A stretch of 64,000 bases of DNA from Arcticibacter svalbardensis MN12-7 (GCF_000403135.1 NZ_AQPN01000078.1:27980-91979), one strand, 5' to 3'; shown: positions 8,106 through 18,043, counted from the first letter of the stretch. Made by a program: numbers and translations. The notes: generated by a model from the sequence alone, not told the origin.

Positions 8106-8951
8106 ATGATAAAAGGAAAGCAGATAGCTGTAATTGGTTTAGTGGTGGTGTTAATGGGACTTCTGCTCTCATTAGACATTAAGGGGCTTAAAAAAGGAAA
8201 CGAGGGACAACATTCTGGCGAAGCAGCCGAAAAAGCGTCTCAACTTCCATTAGTAAGCGTCGAAAGTGTTTCTACTACTGCTAAGCAAGCGTTAAATGCT
8301 AACCTATCAGATCAGATATCTTCTCTGGAATCCTCCATTAAATCTGCCGGAGAGCCAGAGAGGTTTAGCCTTCTTAAACAAATTGCTCAAAAATGGGATG
8401 ATGTAAATCAACCCGCTCCAAGTGCTTTTTACAATGAACAAATTGCTGAAAAGGAAAACACGCTTTCTGCATGGCTTAAAACTGGTGATCTATTTACCAG
8501 CGCATATAGCTCAACGAAAGATACCTTAATTCAACCTGCATTGGTTGCCAAAGCACTTGTTTCTTATCAGAAAGCACTGGATTTAAATCCAAAAAGCTTA
8601 GATGCTAAAACAGGATTAGGTGTAGCTTATGTAAGCGGCACCCCTGAACCAATGAAAGGTATTACCCTCTTATTGGAAGTGGTTAAGGAAGATCCAAAAA
8701 ATGTTAAAGCGAATTTAAACCTCGGCCTGTTCTCGATCAAATCAGGCCAGTTCGACAAAGGTGTTATTCGATTTAAGAACGTTCTGGAAAAACAACAACT
8801 TCCCGATGCCTGGTTTTATTTGGCCACATGTTATGAAAACCTGGGACAAAAAGAGGAAGCCATACAGGCCTACGAAACAAGCAAGACTCTTGCTGCTGAT
8901 CCAGGATTCAGCACGTATATAGACCAACGTATTCAAACCTTAAAAAAGTAA
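8106..8951 (+). CDS. Membrane-anchored tetratricopeptide-repeat protein
   Basis: A 281-residue protein with an N-terminal hydrophobic segment (about residues 7-24, IAVIGLVVVLMGLLLSL) that anchors it or exports it. TPR-like helices follow from about residue 150 to the end, including ALDLNPKSLDAKTGLGVAY, PKNVKANLNLGLFSIKSGQFDKGV and PDAWFYLATCYENLGQKEEA. TPRs mediate protein contacts; no enzyme motif is visible. It is sandwiched between HU and a tiny basic protein ahead of RNase G, an order often seen in Bacteroidota. The function is unknown. Confidence 0.8.
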   Translation: MIKGKQIAVIGLVVVLMGLLLSLDIKGLKKGNEGQHSGEAAEKASQLPLVSVESVSTTAKQALNANLSDQISSLESSIKSAGEPERFSLLKQIAQKWDDVNQPAPSAFYNEQIAEKENTLSAWLKTGDLFTSAYSSTKDTLIQPALVAKALVSYQKALDLNPKSLDAKTGLGVAYVSGTPEPMKGITLLLEVVKEDPKNVKANLNLGLFSIKSGQFDKGVIRFKNVLEKQQLPDAWFYLATCYENLGQKEEAIQAYETSKTLAADPGFSTYIDQRIQTLKK

Positions 8952-8986
8952 TTAATTAACAATAAAAACATTTTAAACTAAAAACT

Positions 8987-9076
8987 ATGCCAAGCGGTAA
9001 GAAAAGAAAGAGACATAAAATGGCTACCCACAAACGTAAAAAACGTTTAAGAAAGAACAGACACAAGAAAAAGTAG
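8987..9076 (+). CDS. 29-residue very basic protein of AURKAIP1/COX24 type
   Basis: The ORF encodes MPSGKKRKRHKMATHKRKKR followed by LRKNRHKKK: 17 of 29 residues are Lys or Arg. The core KRKRHKMATHKRKKRLRK resembles the COX24/AURKAIP1 domain, whose mitochondrial members are the small-subunit ribosomal protein mS38. Very short versions are annotated in many Bacteroidota at this same spot upstream of RNase G. A ribosomal or RNA-binding role is inference from that family. It starts 36 bases after the TPR gene and is followed by a hairpin. Confidence 0.75.
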   Translation: MPSGKKRKRHKMATHKRKKRLRKNRHKKK

Positions 9077-9103
9077 TCTAACTAATATAATTTAGTTCAA
9101 AAG

Positions 9104-9129
9104 ACCTCCACGCTTACGCGAATGGAGGT
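9104..9129 (+). terminator. Hairpin after the small basic protein gene
   Basis: ACCTCCA pairs with TGGAGGT, with an inner CGC/GCG. The following bases TCTTGTG are only modestly T-rich, so this may be a weak terminator or a processing site in a transcript running on into RNase G. Confidence 0.45.
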
Positions 9130-9198
9130 TCTTGTGTTATGAATCAATTCTTGTGTCATACATTGGCGGCCCAATAAGTCGCCACTAAAAGAGGTAGC

Positions 9199-10749
9199 TT
9201 GGTAAAGGAATTAATAATAAATTCGGCCCCTAATGGGGTAACTATAGCTTTACTGCAAGATAAGCAACTCGTAGAACTTCACACAGAACATATTAACAAC
9301 AATTATGCAGTAGGAGACATTTACCTTGGGAGGGTTAAAAAGATCATGCCCGGGTTAAATGCCGCCTTTGTTGATGTTGGTTATGAGAAGGACGCTTTTT
9401 TGCATTATCTTGACCTGGGGCCTCAGGTACAGTCACTAGTAAAGCTGACGAAGATCGTAAAGAACGGCAGTTATAAAGAAAAATTGCTGAATAATTTTAA
9501 GCTGGAAGAGGATATCAATAAATCCGGTAAAATTTCTGAAGTACTGAACCGCAATATGTTATTGCCCGTTCAGATTGCCAAAGAACCTATTTCAACTAAA
9601 GGCCCACGTTTAAGTTCTGATCTTTCTATTGCAGGAAGATTTGTAGTGCTGGTACCCTTTTCGGAATCCATCTCTATCTCTAAAAAGATAAAAAGTAATA
9701 CCGAAAGAACCAGGCTAAAAAAGATTGTTGAAAGTATAAAACCTAAGAACTTTGGGGTAATAATACGTACCGTATCCGAAGGAAAAGGTGTATCTGAATT
9801 GCAAAAAGACCTGTTAGATCTGATCGCCCGTTGGGAACTCATCAATACAAGACTGGAAGCTACAGAGCCTTCAAAGAAAATACTGGGAGAAATGGGCAGA
9901 ACGTCCACTATCCTGCGTGATCTTTTAAATGCTGACTTCACCAATATCCATGTTAACGACACGGTTATTTATGAAGAGATCCGCATGTATGTAAAAGACA
10001 TTTCGCCTGAGTTGGAGAAAATTGTAAAGCTTTACAAACACAAAGAGTCCATTTTTGAACACTTTGGCGTAGAAAAGCAAATCAAATCGACCTTTGGACG
10101 AACCGTTAACCTCCCTGGAGGTGCGTACCTTGTGGTTGAGCATACAGAAGCATTACATGTTATTGATGTCAACAGCGGAAACAGAACAGCAAGTCCGGAA
10201 AACCAGGAAGAGAATGCTTTCATGGTCAATAAGGAAGCTGCCAAAGAAATCGCCAGACAATTGCGACTGAGAGATATGGGTGGTATTGTGGTAGTCGATT
10301 TTATCGACATGCATAAGCCCAACAACAGGAAAGATCTTTTTGATTACCTGAAGCAACAAATGGCACTTGATCGTGCAAAACATACGATTCTCCCACCTAG
10401 TAAGTTTGGACTGGTACAAATAACCAGACAACGTGTACGTCCGGAGATGAACATTGTAACGAACGAGAAATGCCCTGCATGCGGAGGTACCGGAGAGATT
10501 AAGGCCAGTATTGTATTGATGGATGACATTGAAAACAATCTGAACTATATCTTAAACGAGCAGAATGAAAAAAGTGTAGCGCTCTCTGTGCACCCGTACA
10601 TTGCAGCATACATTAAAAAAGGATTCATTACCCGTCAATGGAAATGGTTTTTTACCTATGGGAAGTGGATTTCAGTTAAATCTTCTCCTTCCTACTATCT
10701 GACAGAATTCCATTTTACGAATTCTAAAGAGGAAGAAATTAAATTATAA
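9199..10749 (+). CDS. rng: Ribonuclease G (Rne/Rng family)
   Basis: A 516-residue endoribonuclease acting on rRNA precursors and mRNA 5' ends. An S1 domain lies near the N-terminus (GDIYLGRVKKIMPGLNAAFV). The DNase I-like catalytic core carries IDVNSGNR and VVDFIDMH, which hold the metal-binding aspartates, and the zinc-link CPACGGTGE is present. The start is TTG at 9199, supported by GAGG four bases upstream (an unusually clear Shine-Dalgarno for this phylum) and by the family N-terminus VKELIIN. There is no long RNase E scaffold tail. Confidence 0.93.
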   Translation: MVKELIINSAPNGVTIALLQDKQLVELHTEHINNNYAVGDIYLGRVKKIMPGLNAAFVDVGYEKDAFLHYLDLGPQVQSLVKLTKIVKNGSYKEKLLNNFKLEEDINKSGKISEVLNRNMLLPVQIAKEPISTKGPRLSSDLSIAGRFVVLVPFSESISISKKIKSNTERTRLKKIVESIKPKNFGVIIRTVSEGKGVSELQKDLLDLIARWELINTRLEATEPSKKILGEMGRTSTILRDLLNADFTNIHVNDTVIYEEIRMYVKDISPELEKIVKLYKHKESIFEHFGVEKQIKSTFGRTVNLPGGAYLVVEHTEALHVIDVNSGNRTASPENQEENAFMVNKEAAKEIARQLRLRDMGGIVVVDFIDMHKPNNRKDLFDYLKQQMALDRAKHTILPPSKFGLVQITRQRVRPEMNIVTNEKCPACGGTGEIKASIVLMDDIENNLNYILNEQNEKSVALSVHPYIAAYIKKGFITRQWKWFFTYGKWISVKSSPSYYLTEFHFTNSKEEEIKL

Positions 10750-10758
10750 TATAAAAAG

Positions 10759-10802
10759 AGGTTCAAGCAGGTTATTATACCTTTTGCTTGAACCTTTTTT
10801 TT
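10759..10802 (+). terminator. Intrinsic terminator after rng
   Basis: An 11-bp perfect stem AGGTTCAAGCA/TGCTTGAACCT with a 15-base loop is followed by eight T. It ends the HU-TPR-rng run. Confidence 0.9.
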
Positions 10803-10895
10803 GTCTTGATAACCCTCTATCCCAAACACATCATAATAATTGATCTTTTTGTCTGATCATGTTGTATTTTCGTACGCAATACAAAGAAAATCAAA

Positions 10896-12284
10896 TTGGC
10901 TAAAATTAAATCAGCATATTTCTGTCAAAGCTGTGGTTACGAATCAGCAAAATGGCTTGGCAAATGTCCTTCCTGCAATCAATGGAATACTTTTGTAGAA
11001 GAAATTATTCAAAAGCCCAGCGCTGCTGTACCCGAATGGAAAGGTCCCGGAGGTACATCCAGAGTTGCAAAACCATCTGCCATCCATGAAATAGCCTATA
11101 CCGAAGAGAGCCGTTTAGCCACTCCTGACCATGAATTCAACCGGGTATTGGGTGGTGGCATTGTTCCTGGTTCATTAGTACTGATAGGCGGAGAACCGGG
11201 TATTGGAAAGTCCACACTCATGCTGCAACTCGCCCTCAATTTAAAAGGGAAAAAGATCCTCTACGTTTCAGGAGAAGAAAGCGAACAGCAGATCAAAATG
11301 AGGGCCGAAAGACTCTCTCAAGCCGAACCTGCTAAAGATGGAACCGGTGTATTTATTCTCACCGAAACCTCCACCCAAAATATATTCAAGCAAATAGAAA
11401 TCCTTGAACCCGATTTAATCATCATTGATTCGATCCAGACCCTACATTCTGCACATATCGATTCTACACCCGGCAGTGTATCTCAGGTACGCGAATGCGC
11501 TGCAGAATTGATGCGCTTTGCAAAAGAAACCGCTACCCCAGTCTTCCTGATTGGACATATTACCAAAGACGGATCTATAGCCGGACCAAAGATTCTGGAA
11601 CATATGGTTGATACGGTACTTCAATTTGAAGGCGACCGGCATCATGTATATCGGATCCTCCGGGCAGTAAAGAACCGATTTGGTTCTGCCTCAGAGCTAG
11701 GAATTTATGAAATGCAGGGCGTAGGCCTTCGCGAAGTCTCTAACCCCTCAGAAATTCTCCTTTCACAGCGGGATGAAGAACTTACTGGCATCACCATTTC
11801 GGCGATGTTAGAAGGCGTCAGACCCATGCTCATCGAAACACAGGCACTCGTAAGTGCTTCCGCCTATGGCACTCCCCAACGTTCTGCTACCGGTTTCGAT
11901 ACAAAAAGAATGAATATGCTGCTGGCTGTACTCGAAAAACGATGCGGTTTCCGCTTAAGCGCAAAAGATGTATTTTTAAATATTGCTGGTGGATTACGTG
12001 TGGAAGACCCTGCTGTTGATCTGGGCATTATAGTAGCCATAATATCTTCCCATGAAGATATATCCGTTTCATCGAAGATTTGCTTTGCAGCAGAAGTAGG
12101 ATTATCAGGCGAAATAAGAGCAGTAAACCGAATTGAACACCGCATTGCTGAAGCTCAAAAACTAGGTTTCGAACAGATCTACATCTCCAAATACAATCAA
12201 AAAGGTATTGATCCTACCCGATATACCATTGAAATTAAAACTTCCTCTAAAATAGAAGATGTCTTTGCTTCGCTTTTTGGATAA
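10896..12284 (+). CDS. radA: DNA repair protein RadA
   Basis: A branch-migration ATPase of recombinational repair, 462 residues. It has a four-cysteine zinc finger (Cys10, Cys13, Cys24, Cys27), Walker A GEPGIGKST, the RadA-specific KNRFG motif, and a C-terminal Lon-like domain. The start is TTG at 10896: the family N-terminus AKIKSAYFCQSCG begins directly after it. It stands alone after a terminator; a near-consensus TATTTTCG lies about 27 bases upstream. Confidence 0.94.
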   Translation: MAKIKSAYFCQSCGYESAKWLGKCPSCNQWNTFVEEIIQKPSAAVPEWKGPGGTSRVAKPSAIHEIAYTEESRLATPDHEFNRVLGGGIVPGSLVLIGGEPGIGKSTLMLQLALNLKGKKILYVSGEESEQQIKMRAERLSQAEPAKDGTGVFILTETSTQNIFKQIEILEPDLIIIDSIQTLHSAHIDSTPGSVSQVRECAAELMRFAKETATPVFLIGHITKDGSIAGPKILEHMVDTVLQFEGDRHHVYRILRAVKNRFGSASELGIYEMQGVGLREVSNPSEILLSQRDEELTGITISAMLEGVRPMLIETQALVSASAYGTPQRSATGFDTKRMNMLLAVLEKRCGFRLSAKDVFLNIAGGLRVEDPAVDLGIIVAIISSHEDISVSSKICFAAEVGLSGEIRAVNRIEHRIAEAQKLGFEQIYISKYNQKGIDPTRYTIEIKTSSKIEDVFASLFG

Positions 12285-12559
12285 TAAACTTAAAAAATTA
12301 ATTTATCTACTTGTATATTCTAATTATTATAGATTTTGTAAAGATAAATTATATTTTCTGTTTGACATATTTCCATAAATCCATCTTTTAAAATCCATCA
12401 CAAGGTCTAATAATCAATTCATTAGCTAATTTTTTTATTTTGACCTAATAGTGTGATCCAAGCGTATTACATATTAAAATTGATATTCATAAATACTTAA
12501 TAATCAACGTATTTAGATCTGTTTCCGGTGCTACTAATGCGTATTTTTAAAATCTTAAC

Positions 12560-12605
12560 ATATTGAATATCAAATATTAATGCTAAAATATTTGATATTC
12601 AATAT
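12560..12605. repeat. 19-bp perfect inverted repeat upstream of susC
   Basis: Arms 12560-12578 and 12587-12605 are exact reverse complements (beginning ATATTGAATATC), with an 8-base spacer AATGCTAA. It lies 71 bases before the susC start. There is no T-run after it, so it is more likely an operator or a 5'-UTR hairpin than a terminator. The rest of 12285-12676 is AT-rich with nothing else recognised. Confidence 0.7.
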
Positions 12606-12676
12606 TTATCTCTCCATCTTTATCGCAGAATCATAACCAGTTTATTCTAAATTCTTACATCTATAACCAACAAATC

Positions 12677-15600
12677 ATGGGAAGAAAGTTTACATTTTTT
12701 ATTGTATTCCTGTTCATGTGCACTTTACATTCTTTTGCACAAGAGAGAACAATAAGAGGAATCGTTAAAGACAAAGGAGGTATCCCGATCCCGGGAGTAT
12801 CTATCAAAGTAAAAGGAACCACTCAAGGAATTTCAACAGGAGCAAATGGCGATTTTCAAATCCCAGTTCCAGCAAATGGAGTTCTTGTATTTAGCAGTGT
12901 CGGATTTAATACACTAGAGCAAAGTGTAGGGAGCCGATCAGAAATCAACATTACGCTAACAGAAGACACCAAACAGCTAGATGAAGTGGTGGTGATCGGT
13001 TATGGAACTGCCACTAAAAAGGATGTCACAGGTTCCGTATCAAGTGTAAAGGCAGCTCAACTGGAGAATGAAAATCCACAGAATGTCACCGACCTGCTGA
13101 GAGGAAATATTCCAGGTCTGAATGTTAGTCTCAATACCAGTGCTAAAGGCGGTGGTGATCTACTTGTCCGCGGAAAAACATCTCTAAGTGCCAGCACATC
13201 CCCTTTAATTGTACTTGATGGGGTAATCTATTCCGGTGACCTATCCGATATTAATCCAAATGATATTGAATCAGTTGACGTATTGAAAGACGCCAGTTCG
13301 CTTGCTGTCTTTGGCGCAAAGGCCGCGACAGGAGTGATAGCCATCACTACAAAAAAAGGAAAAACCGGACCACCTACAATCTCCATTAATACGAATATTG
13401 GCATTGCAAAGCTAGCTCGTAATCAGGCCGTTTATGACGGCCCCGGCTTCTTAAATTGGCGCGCAGACGTTATGAGAAGTGGAGGAGCTACTGCATCCTA
13501 CCTCTATGACAACCCTGATAATCTTTCTGAAGGAGTGACTTTAACCCAATGGCTCAATGGACAATCCGGAGATCCGCAGGATCTGTGGCTCAATAGACTG
13601 GGCCTGGTGGCCAATGAGAAAACCAACGTCCTGAATGGAAAAGTAGTAAACTGGTATGATGAAATATTCCAAACCGGATTGCGTCAGGACCATACTTTAA
13701 GTATGTCAGGAAAAAAGGAAGAAGTTTCCTATTATATGTCCCTTGGCTATCTTAAAAACGAAAACCTGATAAAAGGAGGCGAATTCAGCACATTCAGAGC
13801 TCGTGTTAATTTGGAAGGTAAAGCCGCCAAATTCTTAACCGTTGGTATAAACCTTCAATATGCAGATAGGGATGAAGGAGCAATTGAAGCCGATTGGTCT
13901 CAACTGACCGCATTATCCCCTTATGGTGACATGTATAATGCAGACGGAACATTACGCAGAATTCCTACTGACGACAATGGATTAAATGCAAGAAATCCTT
14001 TTCTTGACATGACTTATAACTCCAGGTTTAATAGGCAAAACACTCTTTTTGGAAGCATTTATTCTAAAGTAAATTTACCCTTTGGTATTACTTACCAGTT
14101 AAATTTCAGTCCTGGTATTGATATGTACCGCACCTTTAATCATTTGTCTTCATTAAACCCCAACGTTACGACACCAGGTGGCTCAGTGACCCGTGCAAAC
14201 GAAACAAGATACAATTGGCAGGTAGATAACTTGTTGAAGTGGAATAAAACATTCAACAAGATCCATACTCTCGATGTAACTCTTTTAGCTAACGCAGAAA
14301 AATATCAAACCTGGTGGACACAAGGTGGAAATGAAGGCTTTGTTCCCGGAGATTTTCTAGGTTATCACAATCTTGCAAGTGGTATTAAACCTACTGTAAA
14401 TAGCGATGATAAAGTCTATACAGGCGATGCTTTAATGGGAAGATTAAATTATAGCTTATTACAACGCTATAACTTGACTTTATCTGTTCGTAGAGACGGT
14501 TACTCTGTATTTGGCGAAAACAATAAGAGAGCACTGTTTCCAGCAGCAGCCTTTGCATGGAGTTTCACAGAAGAACCATTCTTTAAATCAATCAACTGGT
14601 TAAGCTATGGTAAACTCCGTGTATCTTATGGTATTAATGGTAACCGTGATCTACGGAATCCTGATAATAATACCGTTGACCCTTATGCTGCATTAACCCA
14701 GTTAACTATTGGAAAATATCAACTGGTCAATTCTAGCGGAGCAGCTTCCGAGGTAAACACGCTGATCATTAATAACAGAATTGGCAATGATAATCTGAAA
14801 TGGGAACAAACAAAATCTTTCAATGCAGGTCTTGATTTTTCATTCCTAAATGACAGATTAAGCGGCTCAATAGATGTCTACGACAAAAGGACAAACGATT
14901 TACTGATCAGACAAACACTTACAACCGTATCAGGATACGTAAATGTAAATTCAAATCTAGCCAAGGTAACGAACAAAGGATTTGAAATAAGTCTGAACAG
15001 CAGAAACATTAAATCCGATAAATTCAGCTGGAATTCCTCAGTAAATTTCTTTCTTAACCGAAATACAATTAATGCACTTGCAACCCCTGCCAATGATCTT
15101 GGTAATGGATGGTTTATTGGAAAAGACATCAATGTAATCTGGGACTATAAAATCTTGGGAGTATGGCAAGAAAGTGAAATGGAAGAAGCGTTGAAGTTTA
15201 ACAAAGGAATAAAAGCCGGCGACTTTAAACTGGAAGATAAAGACGGAAATTATCTCTATAATGATGAGGACAAACAATTCCTCGGTTATACTACACCACG
15301 ATTTACCTGGGCACTTCGAAATGAATTCAACTTTTTAAAGAGTTTTGACTTCTCCTTTCAGCTTCTATCCAACTGGGGACAGAAAAAACAATTTAACCAG
15401 GCAAAACATCAACCCGGTGGCGTAGGCTTAGGCCGCACAAGCTCTTATGCAATTCCTTACTGGACTGCGTCTAACCCAATTAACGATTATGCACGGCTCA
15501 ATTCCGGAACAAGCGGATCAACCTTTAATGTGTTCAGAGATAACTCCTTTATCAGACTGAATACAGTTGCACTTGCTTATTCCGTACCACAAGAATTGTC

Positions 15601-15745
15601 TAACAGACTTAAAATGAAGAGTACTAAAATATATCTGAATGTGAATAATGCAGCCGTGTATTCCCCTACCTGGAATTACTGGGATCCTCAAAATGATGGC
15701 CCAACACCTGTATATTATACACTAGGACTTAATATTTCACTGTAA
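12677..15745 (+). CDS. SusC/RagA-family TonB-linked outer-membrane transporter
   Basis: A 1022-residue outer-membrane beta-barrel that imports a glycan or peptide with its SusD partner, using TonB energy. A signal peptide (about 1-21, ending SFAQ) precedes a carboxypeptidase-regulatory-like domain (about 25-105, GIVKDKGGIPIPGVSIKVKG), a TonB-box-like stretch DEVVVIGYGTATKKD (about 108-122), a plug (GSVSSVKAAQL onward), and a barrel closing in the aromatic-rich YYTLGLNISL. susD follows after 14 bases. No glycoside hydrolase, sigma/anti-sigma pair or hybrid regulator lies beside it, so the substrate cannot be predicted. Confidence 0.93.
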   Translation: MGRKFTFFIVFLFMCTLHSFAQERTIRGIVKDKGGIPIPGVSIKVKGTTQGISTGANGDFQIPVPANGVLVFSSVGFNTLEQSVGSRSEINITLTEDTKQLDEVVVIGYGTATKKDVTGSVSSVKAAQLENENPQNVTDLLRGNIPGLNVSLNTSAKGGGDLLVRGKTSLSASTSPLIVLDGVIYSGDLSDINPNDIESVDVLKDASSLAVFGAKAATGVIAITTKKGKTGPPTISINTNIGIAKLARNQAVYDGPGFLNWRADVMRSGGATASYLYDNPDNLSEGVTLTQWLNGQSGDPQDLWLNRLGLVANEKTNVLNGKVVNWYDEIFQTGLRQDHTLSMSGKKEEVSYYMSLGYLKNENLIKGGEFSTFRARVNLEGKAAKFLTVGINLQYADRDEGAIEADWSQLTALSPYGDMYNADGTLRRIPTDDNGLNARNPFLDMTYNSRFNRQNTLFGSIYSKVNLPFGITYQLNFSPGIDMYRTFNHLSSLNPNVTTPGGSVTRANETRYNWQVDNLLKWNKTFNKIHTLDVTLLANAEKYQTWWTQGGNEGFVPGDFLGYHNLASGIKPTVNSDDKVYTGDALMGRLNYSLLQRYNLTLSVRRDGYSVFGENNKRALFPAAAFAWSFTEEPFFKSINWLSYGKLRVSYGINGNRDLRNPDNNTVDPYAALTQLTIGKYQLVNSSGAASEVNTLIINNRIGNDNLKWEQTKSFNAGLDFSFLNDRLSGSIDVYDKRTNDLLIRQTLTTVSGYVNVNSNLAKVTNKGFEISLNSRNIKSDKFSWNSSVNFFLNRNTINALATPANDLGNGWFIGKDINVIWDYKILGVWQESEMEEALKFNKGIKAGDFKLEDKDGNYLYNDEDKQFLGYTTPRFTWALRNEFNFLKSFDFSFQLLSNWGQKKQFNQAKHQPGGVGLGRTSSYAIPYWTASNPINDYARLNSGTSGSTFNVFRDNSFIRLNTVALAYSVPQELSNRLKMKSTKIYLNVNNAAVYSPTWNYWDPQNDGPTPVYYTLGLNISL

Positions 15746-15759
15746 TCAGATTAATAATT

Positions 15760-17637
15760 ATGAAAACCTTGAATAAGAAATTACCCCTATTACTGATTTT
15801 GGCGATTTTGCTGGGAACTAACGGATGTAAGAAAGATTACCTTAAATCAGATCAACTATCCTCCTATTCCCCAGAAACATCATTGATCAACGTTGCTGCG
15901 ATGAAAGCGGCCCTTAATTCGCTGGGTGCGAATATGAGACAGGAATATTTTGGAGACGCCGCACCAATACTTACAGAATCAATCTTTTCAGATGTAGCAG
16001 TAGACGGAACCACCGACAAAAGCACCTCCGCACAGGATTTGATTACACGTATCACACCCGACGCTGAGTTAAATAACACCGATTTTAATAAGATCGGTTG
16101 GTATTGGCTTGAAGAGTACAGAGGCGTTCGATATGCCAATACGATCATCACTTATATCGATAATGTAAAATATACTTCTGAAGCAGAACGTAATTCGATC
16201 CTAGGGTCCGCATATTTCTATCGAGCATACCATTACTACCGTTTAGTAAATCAGTTCGGAGATGTTCCTTTTCCACTTGTTGATATCGTAGCACCCAAAG
16301 ATGACTACTACTCTACAAAACGCGATGTAATACTTCAGAAAATAAAAGAAGACCTATTATTCGCTCAAACCTGGGTATTAGACAATGTAAACAAAGGAGA
16401 AGTTACGAAAGGTGCTGTAAGCCATTTACTAACAAAAGTAAACCTGGCTTTAGGCAATTTTGATGACGCAATTGCATCAGCAAGCAATATCATTAACGGA
16501 ACGCAGTATGCCCTGATGAAAACACGCTTTGGAAGTACTGCTGCAGATGCCAGCAAAAATGTTATCTGGGATCTTCACCGCATGGACAATAAAGCACTTT
16601 CTAGTAACAAGGAAGCATTATTACTAGTGATAGACCGCGATAACCTGGCTAGTGGCTTTACTGCTTTTGGATCGCAGGTGATGCGTAACTGTGTACCTGC
16701 ATGGCATTTTGCAAATGTGAAAACTCCATCTGGTGCAACAGCTATAACAGATGCGGTTACCGCTGAATTTCCACTTACCAGATGGTATGGTAGAGGCATT
16801 GGCCGCTATAGAGGTACACCCTACAGTACTAAATATATATGGACTGATAATACCGATTTTAGACATGCACCCGGCATGTGGATGAACATGACCGATTTGG
16901 TTTATAACAATCCGGCTCTAAAAAACTCTAGCAATGCAGCAGATAAAGCCCTTTACGGAAAACCTCTTCAGGAATACAACAGTTCTAATGTAGCCGCACG
17001 ATTTACAAACGGTGCACTGGATACGATCCGTCATTGGTTTGGATGGCCACATTATAAGGTTTTCATCAATTCGACAAACCTGATTGCCAATGACCCTTAC
17101 TGGACTCCACCAAGAGGAACAAACACAGATTGGTATGTATTCCGTATAGCTGAAACTTATTTACTCCGCGCTGAAGCTTATTACTGGAAAGGTGACCTTG
17201 CATCTGCAATGGCAGATATTAACCAAGTCCGCTCTCGTGCAAATGCACAATTATTGACTAATTCTGCTGCCATTACTATTGGCACGATACTCGATGAAAG
17301 AGCCCGCGAACTTTATTGGGAAGAGCCCCGTAAAACAGAACTAACCAGGATAGCTTATATTTTTGCCAAGACAGGAAAGACCGCGTATAATGGTAAAACT
17401 TATAATTTAGCTTCTTTCTCAGAGAACAATTTCTTCTATGACCGCATCATTGAGAAGAATGACTTTTATAGGAATCAAGTTCCTACTGTAATGGGAGTAA
17501 ATTATAAAATTGCTCCTTACCACGTGCTTTGGCCAATTCCTGCATCAGCACAGCGGTTTAACGCAAATGGTCGGATTAACCAGAATAAAGGATATTCCGG
17601 TTATGAAAACAATGTAGAAGCATTGGATAAATACTAA
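15760..17637 (+). CDS. SusD/RagB-family nutrient-binding lipoprotein
   Basis: A 625-residue surface lipoprotein that caps the SusC channel. The lipobox LLGTNGC puts the lipidated cysteine at residue 23. The SusD TPR-like core is visible in AYFYRAYHYYRLVNQFGDVPFP, and the C-terminal ETYLLRAEAYYWKGDLASAMADIN with LDERARELYWEEPRKTEL is the family signature. It is cotranscribed with susC and followed by a strong terminator. The substrate is unknown. Confidence 0.93.
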   Translation: MKTLNKKLPLLLILAILLGTNGCKKDYLKSDQLSSYSPETSLINVAAMKAALNSLGANMRQEYFGDAAPILTESIFSDVAVDGTTDKSTSAQDLITRITPDAELNNTDFNKIGWYWLEEYRGVRYANTIITYIDNVKYTSEAERNSILGSAYFYRAYHYYRLVNQFGDVPFPLVDIVAPKDDYYSTKRDVILQKIKEDLLFAQTWVLDNVNKGEVTKGAVSHLLTKVNLALGNFDDAIASASNIINGTQYALMKTRFGSTAADASKNVIWDLHRMDNKALSSNKEALLLVIDRDNLASGFTAFGSQVMRNCVPAWHFANVKTPSGATAITDAVTAEFPLTRWYGRGIGRYRGTPYSTKYIWTDNTDFRHAPGMWMNMTDLVYNNPALKNSSNAADKALYGKPLQEYNSSNVAARFTNGALDTIRHWFGWPHYKVFINSTNLIANDPYWTPPRGTNTDWYVFRIAETYLLRAEAYYWKGDLASAMADINQVRSRANAQLLTNSAAITIGTILDERARELYWEEPRKTELTRIAYIFAKTGKTAYNGKTYNLASFSENNFFYDRIIEKNDFYRNQVPTVMGVNYKIAPYHVLWPIPASAQRFNANGRINQNKGYSGYENNVEALDKY

Positions 17638-17695
17638 GATGATCTTGAAAAAAGTTTATTCGGATAACTAGTAAATAGATTACATTTTAAGATAG

Positions 17696-17731
17696 CAGGC
17701 TGCCTCTTCCAAAGAGACAGCCTGTTTTTTT
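17696..17731 (+). terminator. Intrinsic terminator after susD
   Basis: CAGGCTG-C-CTCTT pairs with AAGAG-A-CAGCCTG around a CCA loop, followed by seven T. Confidence 0.9.
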
Positions 17732-17831
17732 ATGTAAAAAATAAAGGTTATTTTACATCATTAAGGTAAGTAAGCATAATACTAAAACATACCCTTTCTA
17801 TAGATAGATTATTATTGAAACTACATTGATA

Positions 17832-17899
17832 CTAGGTTGAGTCCATGTTAAGTCCATGTATTTACGTAAAAACATGGACTTAACACGGACTCAACCTAG
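17832..17899. repeat. 68-bp near-perfect palindrome built from a short repeat
   Basis: Arms 17832-17859 and 17872-17899 (28 nt each) are reverse complements with one mismatch. The 12-nt centre contains the palindrome TTTACGTAAA. Each arm holds two tandem copies of AGTCCATGT-like units, so the element is four copies in inverted pairs. It lies between the converging susD and carB, outside their own terminators. No gene is seen in the rest of 17638-18130. Confidence 0.8.
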
Positions 17900-18043
17900 A
17901 TTCATTATACAATTAATAACTACCAGACTATAGGATGATATCTTTTTACCTCAATCATAAAGGCACATCCAACCCTCATAAACCCAAGCAAAATAAAAGC
18001 CATTTTTTATGCCATAACCCAATAAAACAAACTCAATACCAAC

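Noticed and set aside
12677..17637. susC/susD pair as part of a polysaccharide utilization locus
   Set aside because: No glycoside hydrolase, lyase or regulator lies next to it; neighbours are radA and carB. It is listed only as an orphan pair.
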